From NCBI GenBank assembly GCA_038503065.1, contig JBCAMK010000004.1, positions 2,369,001 to 2,433,000 of the forward strand: a stretch of DNA of 64,000 nucleotides, in the 5' to 3' direction. Numbering within the stretch: the first letter of the stretch is position 1; each line of letters opens with the position of its first letter. Below are positions 22,078 to 32,696 of this stretch, in pieces. Below the pieces are notes generated by a model, which was not told the DNA's origin, searched no databases, and saw only the letters and a program-made list of their open reading frames with translations. This DNA comes from Paragyromitra xinjiangensis (Eukaryota; Ascomycota; Pezizomycetes; Pezizales; Discinaceae). Made by a program: the position numbers and the translations under genes.

Positions 22078-23699
22078 TCACCACCTCGTCTCCACATTAC
22101 TCATGACCTCCAGCTCCTCCCCCATCTGCTCCCTCAGTCGCATAGTCCGCGGGATTCGGATAGAACCAAGTAGCAACCCTGTACACACCGTTAACATACC
22201 AGCCAAAAACTCTACCTCAAGTATAGGGAGTACATACGCAATAATGATGTAAAAGATCACACACAACGCGCCCTCTAACCAATTACTCTTCCGGTCTTTG
22301 ATAAAGTTCCCAACAACCAGCACCGCAAATACCAACACGACCACCATAAACACCTCAAAATTCAGATCCAGATCTTTCCCAGCAATCCAACCCACAATGA
22401 CTACAATCGGCGACACAAACAACGCAGTCTGTATCGTCGACCCAAGCAGATGAGATAGAGCGAAATCCATCGCATCATCCCACGCCTCATCGACAGCACT
22501 CAGATGCTCTGCAGCCTTCTCGACCAGCGGCACTAGAATCAAACCCATGAATGCGTCGCTCACGTGGCGGTTCGACACGATCCAGTGGATCTGCTCGACC
22601 ATAAACACGGCGTGGAGAACAACGAGGGTTAGGGAGATGACTACGAGGACGAAGGCTTCGGGGGTGGTTAGTTTTGCGCGGTGGATGTCGTCGTAGCGGT
22701 CCTTATTCTTGTGGTCGGCGAAGGATAGGGCACGGTCGAAAGCGTAGTGGTGGGTATGGAGTTGGAAGACGAGGTAGCTGCGGTGGGTTAGTATTATCCC
22801 TGGGATATTAAGAGGGAGCAACATACATGCCGTAGGCAACCAGTAGTAGTATCGATGTGTATCTACTCACTCCTAGCACCCGGTCTGCTAGACTGCTCTC
22901 GGAAACCGTCCCCATTTCACTGACTCCCCTGTCGAAAGCCGCCGGGAGCATGAGTGCTGCTATAGACAACAGTAGAAGCCCACCACCAGTCTCAACAAGC
23001 GCCTCGCTGAATTCTTGGTCTTTCGTGCGGAGACCGCCAACGCAGAAGCAAAGGCCTATGCAGAGGAGTAGATTGGCAAGCATAGACCCGAGGAGAGCTG
23101 CTTGGATGACTTGGAACTGGCCTTTAAACAGCAGAAGAATACAAAGAATAATCTCGACAGATGCAGCAACAGTAGTTTGAACTACCACACCTAGAACCTG
23201 AAATTCCCCTAGTCAACCATACGTCCTCACTTGGAGAACTCAAAGCACATACCCTCGGAACTTTTCTACACAGCTCCTTACTCGAAAACGCCAATGTATT
23301 TGCGGTCGGCACCATCGCGATATAGTTCATAATAAACACCCACAAATGCCACTCAGGCCTAGCCCAATGGAACGCCAGTCCAATAGGCACCGCAGGCCAA
23401 AGCACATTCGCGCATGCTCCCAGAAAACACCCACTCTTCGCAGCAATCACGAGAGCTTGAAGCGGGTGAAATCCTTGTCGCACCGGGCCCTCGGCTTCTG
23501 GCCTCGTCATCACCGCATTTCCACTCTGTTCGGTCTTGGAGGCGCGTCGTTCAACATCGATGTACGGTTGGTTTGTAGCCGGGGGCATAGGGCCCGGACG
23601 AGACGACGTCGGACGCGAGTACGGGTGCGAAGGGTGACGGGGGAAGCTTGCCATTGTGATGTTTGGAGGGGGGAAAGGGTGACGGGGGAAGCTTGCCAT
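22078..23699 (-). CDS. Cax/Vcx1-family cation/proton exchanger homologue with altered core motifs
   Basis: Three exons (23253-23699, 22827-23197, 22078-22777) encode 505 residues; the introns are 55 and 49 bp. About 80 variable, Pro-rich residues precede roughly 11 hydrophobic segments in two halves. The split is marked by a polar loop with FQLHTHHYAF and the following charged segment. Vacuolar Cax proteins exchange Ca2+ (or other cations) for H+. In canonical members the two core helices carry a Gly-Asn-x-x-Glu signature. Here the first reads VAASVEIILC and the second VEKAAEH, so Gly-Asn is lost in both while the Glu stays. Downstream LGSTIQTALFV is well kept. The second splice restores YGIYLVFQLHTH. 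I believe similar EKAAEH paralogues exist in other ascomycetes. Substrate is uncertain. Confidence 0.85.
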
Positions 23700-23725
23700 T
23701 GTGATGTTTGGAGGGGGGAAAGGGT
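23630..23725. repeat. 45-bp tandem duplication in the exchanger N-terminus
   Basis: Two adjacent copies of a 45-bp unit, plus about 6 bp of a third, include the start codon region. The unit is 15 codons, so the frame is preserved and the protein begins with two near-identical 15-residue blocks, each starting MASFPRHP. Two in-frame ATGs (23699 and 23654) are therefore available for initiation. Confidence 0.85.
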
Positions 23726-25891
23726 TTCGTGAGGGTGGGGAAGCTCATGGGTTTTAAACGAAGGCTTGGGTCGGCAGGCGTCAAGAAAGGGTATAAGAAG
23801 ACGTGTCAGACATCTTCCCGCCTCTACTACTTGTAGCTACTTACATGCTTGTGTCCACAATCGTGAGAGCTTGTTTTTCCCTTCCCATGGTAATTGGTAT
23901 TTCGCTCGGCTCAGCCTTTCCCCATACGTAGAGCCAAGCCGATCGCTGGGAGGTTGCCTCATTCTGTTTTTTTTCTTCTTCTCTCATCAGTGCGCTGTTG
24001 TTGGTTCAGGTGAGGGGCCGGATCGGTTTCTTTGGAGGTTTAGCTTCCTTGAATTGAGACAGACGTGGTGCGAGTTGTTGTTACTAGGATTATGGAGGCT
24101 TGGCGATCGTATTATCTGGGGAGTGGGATGAAGTCATTGGCAGGGTTTCTGAAAATAGTAATAGCGAATTAATAGGGTGGGATTGGGGCCGTGGATGTTG
24201 GATAACTGGGTTAATAGGCGGATGGATGGAGACGAGTAGAAAAACGTAGGAATAGTCGAAAGTTGGTTGACTGGTAGTGTTTTCGTAATTAGGCGATCTT
24301 TGATATTCATATATACAGGTTTCTCATACACAAAAAAGAGGCGAGTCCGTTCTCTACCTTCTGGATGTTTCTGGGCCTTGACGTTTCTAGTGTCTACTAC
24401 GGAGCATTTCTACGAGAGGTTAGGAACTTGAGTCGAGTGATAAGCTGTGAATATGATTACTAGTTGTTAGGTTAGGGTTTGTGTCTGTCCCGATCTTGCT
24501 TACACTCGCTATATCTCGATAAGTAATCCACACAAAATACAGGAGGGTTATATCTGTGGCGAAAGCCGGAATTGGTCCCCTCGGCCTGGAGTATCCGTTA
24601 GTATTGTTAACTCTAGGCTGGTGTATAATCGCCCTAGGCAAATGCTTACGTTTTAATACGTTAAATATGATATTCTCGAGGAGGAGCTGATCAGGAAGTG
24701 TCTTATATATACCGTCCAGTGGTAGCCTTCATATACTTATCGCCTCTTACCGTAAAGTGAATAATATCTATATAAAGGCACCACTCATGCAGGCGTAATG
24801 CACTAAGCGCACACACTCCTGCAGGACCTAAAAATGATTTGTTCTTACTATTTTTGTAAGCAAACCCTAACCCTAAATATTAGGCTTATCTCAAGAGGCT
24901 ATAGACATGCTTCTCGTTTCCCTTTATACGGGTGTGGTGAGGGGTAGGAGGTGGTTTGTGGTGTGGTGTGGTGTGGTGTGTGGTACAGGATGGGTGAATC
25001 TGAGAACTGCGAAGAATTAGGTGATGGTTTATGGGGTGTACTGCTAGGCGCTGGGGTTTATCTATGCCCGATGGTTTCATCTGTTATGGCTTTCGTTGGC
25101 GGGCTGTGAGATATAAGGCTGTGGTAATTACAGGCCTTATTGGCCCTGCTATCATGGGATGTCACTCGATTATATTATCGGGGAGATTTCGGCTGAAACT
25201 CTGCAGCTGGTTAGATACTAGATGCGAGTTATTGTAACGTTTTCTGTGTAGGGCGGTGTGTAGAACTTGATTATCTAAATGATGAACCTGCCTTTACCCT
25301 GCTTTTTCGACACCCGAGTATCACAGGGTTGATAACATTTGGCAGGCGAGACCCCGCAGTTTGCTGCTTGTCAAAGCTGTCGCTTGATGTCACTACTTTG
25401 GGTTTGAGTCTATATCCCTTTACTACTGTTGGTTCTACAAGTGCAGAAATCTAGAAAGCAAAGTTGATATCCTCGGTGCTGATAAATGGGATAGTCACAC
25501 TTAAGGAAGGCACATAGATACAGAGAAAGTTCATGGCAATTAGAGGGATATAACTGTATCCCGTTAATATGGTTGGAAGCTTCGGTCTAGGCTTTCGTGC
25601 ATCTCTTAACTGGGGTAGATGCTGGATAGTCCGTAGACGGTCATGATAATGGGGTGAATCTTGAAGTATATTATGGATATGGTCCCTAAGGCTTAGTGCA
25701 TGGTCCCATAGATCTGCTTATCGGTGCATGTCTTTAGGGTATCGGAATGATCTATCGACTCGTCTATGAGCGGACGCTCGAGTGATATTTTATGATACAA
25801 CAGTATACTGGCCAAAGTTAACGGTCTGACTTGCACATGATATATGTCCCCAGACCCCCCCTCCAAAGGATGAGAAACCAATTACACCCTT
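23726..25891. other. Gene-poor spacer with telomere-like hexamers
   Basis: No supportable gene over 2.1 kb. TTAGGTTAGGGTTT lies at 24467-24480 and AAACCCTAACCCTAAA at 24862-24877, in opposite orientation about 400 bp apart. These could be telobox-like promoter elements, interstitial telomere scraps or chance. A TGTGG microsatellite is listed separately. Confidence 0.45.
24954..24984. repeat. Microsatellite, TGTGG units
   Basis: Short tandem array of GTGTG/TGTGG units about 30 bp long in an intergenic spacer. Confidence 0.7.
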
Positions 25892-26786
25892 TCATAGCCT
25901 ATTTGCCGCTGCTGCTACTAGTTCTGTAAGCTCAGCCTTCTCCTTAGAGAGTGGTTGTTTCTCCAGGAACAGCCCATGTTCCGTGATATAGTTTATCACA
26001 GAGTTGTGCAGTAAGTTATGCACACTCATGCCCGACCTCAACATCTCCCTAATTACCGTACACGAGATATCATCTGGGACCGACTCTTTAAGAACATGAA
26101 TATTATCAACCCAATCCTTCCCAAGCTCACCACTCTGATTTTCCAGAGGCGCCAAAGCATCCCGAACAGAGCTCCCAGGACGTTCGACGACAAAAACCCC
26201 ATAAGACCCAAGGATAATATCAAGATCCAGCAAAGACCAAACACCTGGCTGCGACATAGTTTGCAACATGTCTGAGCCGCCAAGAAGAATTATAGAGGCT
26301 GGTTTCTTATTGTTGGAGGAAGTAGAGATCCCACCGAAGGTAGTGTTAATTTCGTACTTGATATGGTCAAGGACTCTAGCCGTGGGCTTGAATTCTGTTT
26401 GAGTCGCTTCCCAAGGGTCAACCATTAGCCAGGTTGAGAGTTGGTCGCAAGCAAGCTGACACATGTGTATACTAGTGGGTCGTTAGTGAGTTGAGTTGGA
26501 GTTGGGGTCAGGGTAGGGGAACAAACCGATGAGTGGCACTTGCGAGGCCTTCTTTGTTGTACCAGTCACTTACAGGACTTAAATAACCGCCTACAACCTC
26601 GTGAGAATCGTTCATATTCTGCTTGACATGGTCGGCAACTATTTCAAACAGGCGTAGGTGCATAATATCAACAGGCGAGAAGGAACCGCAAATAACGAGT
26701 ACCAAAGGAGTCTTTGAGGCGTCTTTGAGAACTCGCAATCGAGTAGTGGGGAAACTGTGGGTTTGGTCGTTGCTTGAAGCCACCAT
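25892..26786 (-). CDS. NMA1: Nicotinamide/nicotinate mononucleotide adenylyltransferase
   Basis: Two exons (26527-26786, 25892-26471) joined over a 55-bp intron encode 279 residues, the size of human NMNAT1. The enzyme makes NAD (or deamido-NAD) from NMN (or NaMN) and ATP, the last common step of NAD synthesis. The nucleotidyltransferase signature is GSFSPVDIMHLRLFE (about 34-48), with the catalytic HxxH-type His kept. Family landmarks follow in order: GGYLSPVSDWYNKEGL, then HRIHMCQLACDQ restored across the splice, WLMVDPWEA, LLGGSDML, and ISCTVIR near the C-terminus. The usual second Ser of ISSTxxR is Cys here, but Thr and Arg are kept. The end, VINYITEHGLF, is typical. It should be functional and essential. 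Confidence 0.95.
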
Positions 26787-27490
26787 TGTGAGTTTCTATT
26801 GTTTTTTAGATAGTATAGGGACTAACACTCAGGCGGCGGACACCGTTGAATAGCAGACAGGAGGGGTTGGAGCTTGGCGCGGGGCTGTTAAGACATCGTA
26901 TGTATTCTAATTGAGAAAAAATAAGCGACTATACATGTATGTGTCTAGTAAAACAAATAAATAAAATAAGAGTAGGCGACAAGGTATGATGCGAGTGACA
27001 TCCTATGAAACTCATTAAGCTATGACAGTTTAGTGAAGAAATGAGAATCTCTAGATCCAGAGTAACTGCAGACTAATGAGGCTAATGCTTGGCGCCAAGG
27101 TTAATAACCCACGCACCTCTGAGCAAGACAATTATGAATAAAATACAATTATAGAAAAACAGGCCGGGAACGAGACAAAGGTTCTAGAGACTAGAGAAAA
27201 TACAAAACATACAACTCGGAAACATAGCTTAACCACGAACTACATTAACAAAAAAGTAATGCTCGACTGTACCCAGCTACCCAGAATTCGTAAACGTCAT
27301 AGTTCCGAAGATACGCCTCTACTCAATTAAACCAACTTCCCAAAGACACAAAGTATCTCATTCCCTACCCCCTCCGCCCCAGCTGACAAATAATTCAACA
27401 ACCCTCTACAAAATTCTCTCTTTTCGCATGGACCTATTCTACTTCTCCCCCCTTGTGATCATCTCCGGGACACAGCTTAACATGCGCACA
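26787..27490. other. Spacer between NMNAT gene and ankyrin gene 3' end
   Basis: AT-rich, with no gene. It should contain the NMNAT promoter and the 3' UTR of the ankyrin gene's neighbouring transcription unit. No distinct element is visible. Confidence 0.4.
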
Positions 27491-30400
27491 TCAACCACCC
27501 AATGCTCTCAGCCAAGAAACCGCGTTCCCCATTCGTTGAGTTGAATAGTACGAAGCTATCTTCCCCTTCCTGTCTTTGATAGATGTATCTGCCCCTCTAT
27601 CAAGCAATATCTTTACCGTCCCTTTATGGCGGTTCCTCGAAGCATAGTGCAATGGCGTCCACCCATCTACATCAGTAGCATCGACATCAAACCCCTTCAC
27701 CAAGAGCAAGTTGGCAATAGCATTATATCCCTCCATCGCAGCATAATGTAACGCTGTTCTCTCAAACCCATCTTTATTCCCCACATCAACCCCGTCTTCA
27801 ATCAACAGTTCTACCACTTCGGTATGTCCTTTACTAGTTGCAGTTTCGAGCGCAGTACGTCCAGAGTTATTGCGACATTTTAAGTCGGCGCCTTTCGACA
27901 TTAATAGCTTGAGTGCTAGGACGTTTCCATTCTCGGCTGCTGTTTCTAATGGTGTTCCTCCCCAGATGTCTTTCGCGTTCATATCAGCGCCCTTCTCTAG
28001 GAGTAGCTCGATGATTCCCGTGTCTTGTGAGTTGCTGACGCAGAAGGAGTGTAGCGGAGTTAAGCCGTTCTTGTCTTTTGCGGCAAGGTCAGCTCCGCGC
28101 TCTATCAGCTGTCGTACTACCACCCCATGCTTATTTGTTACCGCAAGGTGGAGAGCCGTCCGTTTGTCGTTATCCTCACTAGTTAGATCAGCACCGCTGT
28201 CTACAAGCTCCTCGACTATAGTACTAAGACCATAGAATGCCGCGGTATGAAGTGCAGTTCGTCCACTGTTGTCATGAGCATTTATACCAACCCCAGCTTC
28301 AGCTAACAACTTAATCGCAGCTTGATGTCCGTTTCTTGTCACAAGATGTAGTGCTGTCTGTCCATCCGGACACTTCGCTGTGAGGTCGGCTCCGTTTTCG
28401 ATGAGTAGCGCGATTGTTGTTTGGCGCCCAAACTTCGAAGCGTAGTGGAGCGCGGTCCAACCGCTTTTATCTTTAGATGATACACATACTCCATTCTCCG
28501 CTAGTAAGGTCTTTAAAACGATGTCGTAGCCCTTTGCGGCTGCTTTGTGTAGCAATGATACACCTCCCCAGTTCAATAGTAGCATTCTTGTCACCTCCTC
28601 TTGTCGTGGTCCGTGGTTGTTTCCAACCTCTTCTATCGATGTTGCGTCGTCTATGTTCGCGCCGTAGAAGATAAGCAGCCGACATACGTTAGGATGACCA
28701 TTTTTTATTGCTAAGTAGAGAGATGTTCGACTCTCAGCGTTCCAGGTATCGACTCCCATTCCACCCTCAAGCAACTTATGAGCCAACTTGAGATCTCCCT
28801 TTGCTGCTGCCGAGTGGAGTCGGAACGCTCCATCAGAGCTATCAGAACCCCCGATGCTCGATTCATCAGAATTAGCATCGACAAACGCCGAAGCAAACTC
28901 TTTCATAGCTCTAGTCGCTTCAACCGTGCACGAGTGATACGCTCCCAGTATCTCCATAGAAACACTGATAAGCTGCACAAACGCCTCTCTCGCCGCCCCC
29001 CAATAATCCTTCTCGCTGAGAAGCGCTGATTTCTTAGTACAGAAGTCAACTAACTGTCCATAAGCTACTGCTTGTTGATCAGATGTAGTATCTGAGTTCT
29101 CATGCTGCATTGATATGATCTTCCGTAGGACATCCCGATCGTCGAATGGGTCTGTCAGTTTATTCCGGTGACACAAGGGAGACACAACAAGCCGGTAGGA
29201 GTCTTCGACTGTTGCTAGTCCGTATCGTTGTACCGTCTCGGCGATCTTTCGAACACTTTCATTGACGAGCGTATATGAACCGCCTCCAACGCCAGGTACG
29301 ACGTCTGTTTTCCCTTCGAGGCTATCAATAATGTCCGTAACATGGCTTAAAAAGACCCCTAGCAAATACTGGCCGAACATTTGTTGCAAAGACGTCTTAG
29401 TGATGACACCCAAGAGCCCTTCATTGCCGGGATAGACCTGATTCGTACTAGCATCAAGACCCGGAAGAGTTTTCGAATCAAGACATAAGACCCGACTACC
29501 GCTCACTTGGTTCGCCTCGCAGACACTCCGAAGGTTCTGAACACGGATACTATTCGCACCTCGATATATCCACCAATCGTAGGAACTAGCACTAAAGATA
29601 TCATACGGTCCTAGAATCCAAAGATTCGAATCAAACCCCTGTTGGTGGAAATGCGACATCCAAAGCGAGATCAAAGCCTCTAGCTCCGCTCTATCTGCTT
29701 CCCATGGAGCCCATCTATTTTCAGTAGACGTTCTATGCATCTTCAAGCTCATCTCCCCTATTTCCTCTCCGAAGCCCCTGGAAATAGCAACGGGCATAGT
29801 CCAGACGAACTCGGAAGCTTGTGAGGCAGCTTTAGTGATTGAGATTTCGCCTTCGGCTTCGAAGAGATGGTTCATCAGGGCTTGCATAGTCTGTGTCACT
29901 TGGTCGGCGACTTCAGAGCATTCAGTTCGCCATAGTGTTAGCTCTGAAAGCCTCATTCGGGTGTGGAGAACACGGGAAGAGAAGGCTGATGCTTCTAGGA
30001 TTGCGGCTTGATCGCTGGAGTGGCGAGCGCTGGACGTCGTGAGGATTCGCCAGTCTGAGCAGCGGGTAATTGCTTTTGCCATAAAGTCGAGTTCGAACCC
30101 TTCCGGTAGTTGATCGACGATCGGTAATGCGGAGAGATGTCTGCGGACGAGGACTCTCAAAAGGGTCATGATGCCCGTGGCAATTAGCTGGACGATTGAT
30201 GCGGACCAATGCATATTACGAAGTCTACTCCAAGTAAGCTATCGCACCCAATAAACGACACCAGGAAGGAAACCCTACCCCACGAACTGAAGCACAAAAC
30301 CTACACACGCATAAGTACCAAAAGCAACAACCATAGCTATAAGCCAGACTACTCACCAACAATCGCCGCCACCGACCCCCAAAGGCTCCAAAACTGAAGT

Positions 30401-31579
30401 CTAGCCAGCCCACCCCGCGCCTTCCTCGACGTCGTAACCGCAGGCAGATTCCTCGGGGCATAAATAGCAAACGACCCAAAAGCCTGATCCCCAACCAACT
30501 GACCTCTCTGCAACCAAACAACCTGAAAAGAGTCCTTTTTCCCAACCCGACTAGTCGCCTGCCACCGCTCTTCATCCGTCCTTACATCAATAACCAACGC
30601 ACAGATGAACATCCCAATCACCACCGCAAGCGTCCCAACGAACGTAAGTGGAAATGCATACCCCGCTACTGGTGTCGAATTCCGTAGTTTCTTCCATCGC
30701 GAATCATAGGTTATCACCCCGTCATATACCAATACCCCCACCTGCAGGATAACACCAATAACAGCAACAACCATCAACTCCCAACTATTCTCAGGCGCCG
30801 CAGAAGTATTCCTAAAAATATTAGGAGGCGAATGATCCTGATTCTCAACCTGTCTACTCGACGTCTCACTAGCCTGAGTCCCCGGCGGCGACACCTGCCC
30901 ACTCATCTGAGACCCACCCTTCAAAGTAAACAACCCCGCCTTCTTCGCTTCATCCAGCGTATAAACCTCATCACAATCATTCCCACCCCCCGTCGAACCA
31001 CTCCCATCACTACAATATATCAACTCCAAAATAGCCGGCGACCCAACCACCCGAACCACACTAGCCCCATTCCACAACTCACAAACATCCGGCGAAGTCG
31101 AGCTACCACCTCAGTCAGCAATACCCAAACCCCTCCTCGCAACTAAACTACCCACCTCATAAGCTCCAACTCCGCAGCTGCCTCCGCCTCCCCAGCCCTC
31201 CCAATCACTGACTTCAGCCATCGACTCCCCCCAACTCGGATCGCTGATGTCGCTCCAGTAATAATACTAATCGGATTACAAGCAAAGATTAAACAGTCGA
31301 GCCAGGATGTACTATGGCTTAAGAACTGCTTCGCGACTTGTTCCCCGAACAGAGCTAGAATCGGTGCTACAACTCGTTAGCAGGAGTAAGCTTAAGAGAT
31401 AAAAACATACCTAAATCACTAAACAGGTTATTCGAGAAGTCTTCACCAGCGCCTGCTTGAGCGCCAGGGAAGAAGAGGAGGAATGTAGTAGATACTAGCA
31501 GCAGTCTATTTGGGCGAACATTGGGGCTGAACTGTCCCGTTCTAACTAGTAAAGACACTAAAGAGATGAAACGTGGCAT
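27491..31579 (-). CDS. Membrane-ankyrin repeat protein (large fungal family)
   Basis: Five exons (31411-31579, 31156-31366, 30357-31102, 30279-30300, 27491-30224) encode 1293 residues. The introns are 44, 53, 56 and 54 bp. The fourth exon is only 22 nt and restores FVLQFVG between GSVAAIVG and LRNMHW. The N-terminus has a signal-like hydrophobic segment ending FFPGAQA. Next comes the family core (LALFGEQVAKQFLS, ELMSSTSPDVCELWNG), then several membrane spans around 200-400, one reading VVAVIGVILQVGVLVYDGV. A globular middle follows. About twelve ankyrin repeats fill 848-1290, with typical TALHYA, GADLTAK and LLIENGAD units. Such proteins are numerous in Pezizomycotina and poorly characterised. 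Ankyrin repeats suggest protein binding, perhaps at a membrane. Confidence 0.88.
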
Positions 31580-32696
31580 CGATATTTGTTGTAGATGGAT
31601 CCCAATAATGATACTTGAACGTACTCTAGCCCCATCCGTAGAAGCGGGTATATATAAGGCACTAAAAAAGCATAACCGACCACCTCACAAAACCTGATTG
31701 AAGTAGTACTGCAGCACCCAAAAGCGGATACCTACATCCCATCCCATTACCCAACCCGAAAAAAACCCAATTCAAGGAACTAGAAAAACCAAGACCCAAC
31801 CTATGCACGCGTGGCGAATCAGGGAGAGCTTCACTGCAGCGGGAACGGGAAGCATGGGTTCAGTTTCGGCCGATCCGAGGCGCGGATACCTGCATCATTT
31901 AGTCTCGACTATCATAGAGGAGGGAGGTGACGTTGGATTTCAGCCGTAATGAGACGTCAAGGAAAGATGGCGGTAATAGTCATGTTACCAGCGAGCTGAA
32001 TGGCTTGCTTGACGCCACCTATCGCTTCCTGGAGGGCTTGCTCATCCGCGTAGGCTGAGCAAACGAGACTGCTAAACAATCGCTTATCGCCAAGTAAATA
32101 GCGCGATCTCCAACCCACGTCGCGGTACCAAGCCAACTCACCTGAGACTTCCCAACCCTCCCCCTATCGCCAAAGATTGCAACCAAAAAGGCAGGTGAAG
32201 CAAACCACCTGCAACACCGCCGCCTAGCCGCGTGTCAGACTACGACGATCCGCCTAATAGGCGCCACGTGCAGCGACCATCAGACACCGATCACATTCCA
32301 TCACTCGCCACATTCTACACGCCACCCACTGAGAATATTCATAATTTCGTGTACTAAAAGACAATAAAAGAAGTCTCAATCCAAGACGAAACTGAGCTCG
32401 AGACGAAAGAGAAAAAACTTTGTTTTCCTTAACCCGAACACTGATATGATAGTACCATAGCATAAGAATAAAAATAAGACCTAGCAACGAAAGCCCAGTA
32501 AACAGCAAAAACCCTACCCCGGTGAATCCGACCCCTGGATACACTCCTACAAAAGAGATGGTAGAAATAAAACTCCAGTCGAACAAGGCACAAAAAAGAT
32601 AACTGTAGGAGTGTAGAAAGGAAAAGAAAAAACAGTAAACCTCCCACCGCGCCCAGTCCCAAACCTATCTATCTTCCATCTACACACTCTCAACAT
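31580..32696. other. Spacer upstream of the ankyrin gene
   Basis: No supportable gene. The minus-strand frame 32254-32586 has hydrophobic stretches but no start context, family match or continuation. The segment should hold the ankyrin gene promoter. Confidence 0.4.

Noticed and set aside
32254..32586. Possible small membrane protein upstream of the ankyrin gene
   Set aside because: Two hydrophobic stretches only. It sits in the presumed promoter and could be chance in T-rich sequence.
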